Source: Hydrocarboniphaga sp965279055 (GTDB taxonomy: Bacteria > Pseudomonadota > Gammaproteobacteria > Nevskiales > Nevskiaceae). Taken from it: DNA of 64,000 nucleotides. Position 1 is the stretch's first letter; every line of letters begins with the position of its first letter. The notes under the pieces were generated by a model. It was not told where the DNA came from. It did not search any database and saw only the letters and a list, made by a program, of their open reading frames with translations. The DNA is taken from contig NZ_OZ257125.1 of assembly GCF_965279055.1 (NCBI RefSeq), forward strand, positions 5,009,663 through 5,073,662, in the 5' to 3' direction. Below, in pieces: positions 62,114 to 64,000 of this stretch. A program made the position numbers and the translations under genes.

Positions 62114-64000
62114 ATGCTGATGAACGACATGGATCCGAATCCGGCCGAGACCAAGGAATGGCTCGATGCGCTGCAGGCCGTGCTGGAGCGCGAGGGCCCC
62201 GAGCGCGCGCACCAGTTGCTCGAAACGCTGACCGAGAAGGCGCGTCTGTCCGGCGCCTTCATTCCGTTCTCGCCGAACACGCCTTACGTCAACACGATTC
62301 CGCCGCACCTGGAAGAGCGCAGCCCCGGCGATCACGCGCTGGAGTGGAAGATCCGATCCTTGCTGCGCTGGAACGCGATGGCACTGGTGGTCAATGCGAA
62401 CAAGGAGCATCACGGCATCGGCGGCCACATCGCCTCGTATGCCTCCGCGGCCACGCTCTATGAGGTTGGCTTCAATCATTTCTGGAAAGGCGCGGATCAT
62501 CCCGACGGCCAGGATCTGGTCTACATCCAGGGCCATTGCACGCCGGGCATTTATGCGCGCGCCTATCTCGAAGGCCGGCTGAGCGAAGACCAGCTCGACA
62601 ACTTCCGCATGGAGGCGCTGTCGCCGGGCCTGTCCTCGTATCCGCATCCCTGGCTGATGCCGGACTTCTGGCAGTTCGCGACCGTGTCGATGGGCCTCGG
62701 GCCGATCATGGCGATCTACCAGGCGCGGCTGATGAAGTACATGCATCACCGCGAATTGAAGGACATGACCCATCGCAAGGTCTGGTGCTTCTGCGGTGAC
62801 GGCGAGATGGACGAGCCCGAATCCGTCGGCGCGCTGGACATCGCCGACCGCGAGAAGCTCGACAACCTGGTGTTCGTCGTCAACTGCAACCTGCAGCGTC
62901 TCGACGGCCCGGTGCGCGGCAACGGCAAGATCATCCAGGAGCTGGAAGGCTACTTCCGCGGCGCCGGCTGGAACGTGATCAAGCTGGTCTGGGGCGGGCC
63001 CTGGGATGCGCTGCTGGCGCGCGATCCCAGCGGCAAGCTGATCCAGGCGATGAACGAAACCGTCGATGGCGAATACCAGAGCTACAAGGCGCGCGGCGGT
63101 GCGTTCACGCGCGAACATTTCTTCGGCAAGTATCCGGAAACCGAGCGGCTCGTTTCGACACTCAGCGACGAGGAAATCGCCGCGTTGCCGCGCGGCGGTC
63201 ACGACGCGCACAAGGTTTACGCGGCTTATGCGGCGGCGATGAAGCACACCGGTTCGCCGACGGTGATCCTGGCCAAGACCGTCAAGGGTTACGGCATGGG
63301 CGAGGCCGGCGAAGGCCAGAACATCACCCACCAGCAGAAGAAGATCGGCCTGGATGCGCTGCGCAAGTTCCGCGACCGCTTCAAGATCCCGGTGCCGGAC
63401 GACCAGCTCGAGGAAATGCCGTTCTACAAGCCGGCCGAGGATTCGCCCGAGATCCAGTACCTGAAAAGGCGCCGCGCCGAACTCGGCGGTTCGCTGCCGG
63501 CGCGCGTGGTCAGGAAGGAAGTGCTGGAAATTCCGCCACTGTCGACTTTCCAGCGCCTGCTCGATGGCACCGGCGAGCGCGAAATCAGCACGACGATGAG
63601 CTTCGTGCAGCTGCTGCAAACCCTGATCCGCGACAAGAACGTCGGCAAGCGCGTCGTGCCGATCATTCCGGATGAAGCGCGTACGTTCGGCATGGAGGGC
63701 ATGTTCCGCCAGCTCGGCATTTATTCCATCGTCGGCCAGAAGTACAAGCCGGAAGATGCCGACCAGCTCGCGTTCTACAAGGAAGACATCAAGGGCCAGA
63801 TTCTCGAGGAAGGCATCACCGAAAGCGGCGCGATGTCGAGCTTCATCGCCGCCGGCACGGCGTATGCGAACCACGCCTACAGCCTGCTGCCGTTCTACGC
63901 GTTCTATTCGATGTTCGGCTTCCAGCGCGTGATGGATCTGTGCTGGGCCGCCGGCGACATGCGCACGCGCGGCTTCCTGCTGGGTGCCACCGCCGGCCGC
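62114..64000 (+). CDS. aceE: Pyruvate dehydrogenase E1 component, homodimeric type (partial, runs off the window)
   Basis: 629 codons without a stop; the complete enzyme is about 885-900 residues. It begins MLMNDMDPNPAETKEW; the ATGs at 62120 and 62129 are alternatives. Conserved blocks include FIPFSPNTPYVNTI and SYASAATLYEVGFNHFWKG. The thiamine-diphosphate site runs from GDGEMDEPES at residue 228 to NCNLQRLDGPV at 257. GEGQNITHQQKK and the start of the pyrimidine-binding domain (PIIPDEARTFGMEGMFRQLG) also appear. It decarboxylates pyruvate and passes the acetyl group to E2. Only the 3' third is missing. Confidence 0.95.
   Translation, partial: MLMNDMDPNPAETKEWLDALQAVLEREGPERAHQLLETLTEKARLSGAFIPFSPNTPYVNTIPPHLEERSPGDHALEWKIRSLLRWNAMALVVNANKEHHGIGGHIASYASAATLYEVGFNHFWKGADHPDGQDLVYIQGHCTPGIYARAYLEGRLSEDQLDNFRMEALSPGLSSYPHPWLMPDFWQFATVSMGLGPIMAIYQARLMKYMHHRELKDMTHRKVWCFCGDGEMDEPESVGALDIADREKLDNLVFVVNCNLQRLDGPVRGNGKIIQELEGYFRGAGWNVIKLVWGGPWDALLARDPSGKLIQAMNETVDGEYQSYKARGGAFTREHFFGKYPETERLVSTLSDEEIAALPRGGHDAHKVYAAYAAAMKHTGSPTVILAKTVKGYGMGEAGEGQNITHQQKKIGLDALRKFRDRFKIPVPDDQLEEMPFYKPAEDSPEIQYLKRRRAELGGSLPARVVRKEVLEIPPLSTFQRLLDGTGEREISTTMSFVQLLQTLIRDKNVGKRVVPIIPDEARTFGMEGMFRQLGIYSIVGQKYKPEDADQLAFYKEDIKGQILEEGITESGAMSSFIAAGTAYANHAYSLLPFYAFYSMFGFQRVMDLCWAAGDMRTRGFLLGATAGR

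Overview
The window reads as chromosomal DNA of a high-GC gammaproteobacterium, most likely Nevskiales/Solimonadaceae or another Xanthomonadales-like lineage. The grounds are a TonB2-type energising cluster with DUF3450, a homodimeric-type aceE, an LpxL acyltransferase, many acyl-CoA dehydrogenases, a GlgE/TreS alpha-glucan cluster, and intergenic spaces filled with several families of palindromic repeats. The assignment is inference; no 16S or other marker is present.

Layout. 185-5658: seven tightly packed + strand genes (DUF3450, large MotA/TolQ/ExbB, ExbB, two ExbD, TonB, TPR) forming a periplasm-spanning energy-transduction machine. 5735-11155: an EamA exporter followed by an Opp/Dpp-type peptide importer (SBP, two permeases, a single ATPase). 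11396-12829: a secreted PHB-depolymerase-like esterase and a small exported protein. 12881-15781 (-): uvrA. 16041-17722: a Gly/Ser-rich lipoprotein and ssb. 17.7-22.9 kb: a visibly AT-richer accessory patch holding an antitoxin with a truncated ParE toxin, a secreted protein gene split by a stop codon, a second secreted protein, and about 0.9 kb without a confident gene.

22.9-37.0 kb: an MDR oxidoreductase, a very large MalT-type LuxR regulator, then a translationally coupled cluster of HyuA-like subunit, small zinc-ribbon gamma subunit, second HyuA-like subunit, HyuB-like subunit and an acetoacetyl-CoA-synthetase-like ligase. This is the architecture of acetophenone-carboxylase-type ATP-dependent ketone carboxylases plus their 3-oxoacid CoA ligase, and is the most interesting metabolic system here. 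A patatin phospholipase follows.

37.1-46.4 kb (-): glgE (with an extra N-terminal GH13-like module), a treS-maltokinase fusion and glgB, i.e. the trehalose-to-alpha-glucan GlgE pathway. 46.6-54.6 kb: an SDR, an isovaleryl-CoA-dehydrogenase-like enzyme, class III alcohol dehydrogenase, a SnoaL/KSI-like protein, a GNAT, a nitrilase-family hydrolase, a large acyl-CoA dehydrogenase and a cytochrome c. 54.7-56.7 kb: a CDF metal transporter and an LpxL-type acyltransferase overlapping tail to tail. 56.8-61.0 kb: acyl-CoA dehydrogenase, quinone reductase and SDR in one orientation with a divergent LysR. 61.1-64.0 kb: a second LysR divergent from aceE, which runs off the end.

A recurring theme is palindromic repeat DNA. 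It fills gaps inside operons and several convergent junctions. In three places it ends a few bases before a start codon and appears to provide the ribosome-binding site. In uvrA, and probably in treS, it is read in frame as extra protein.
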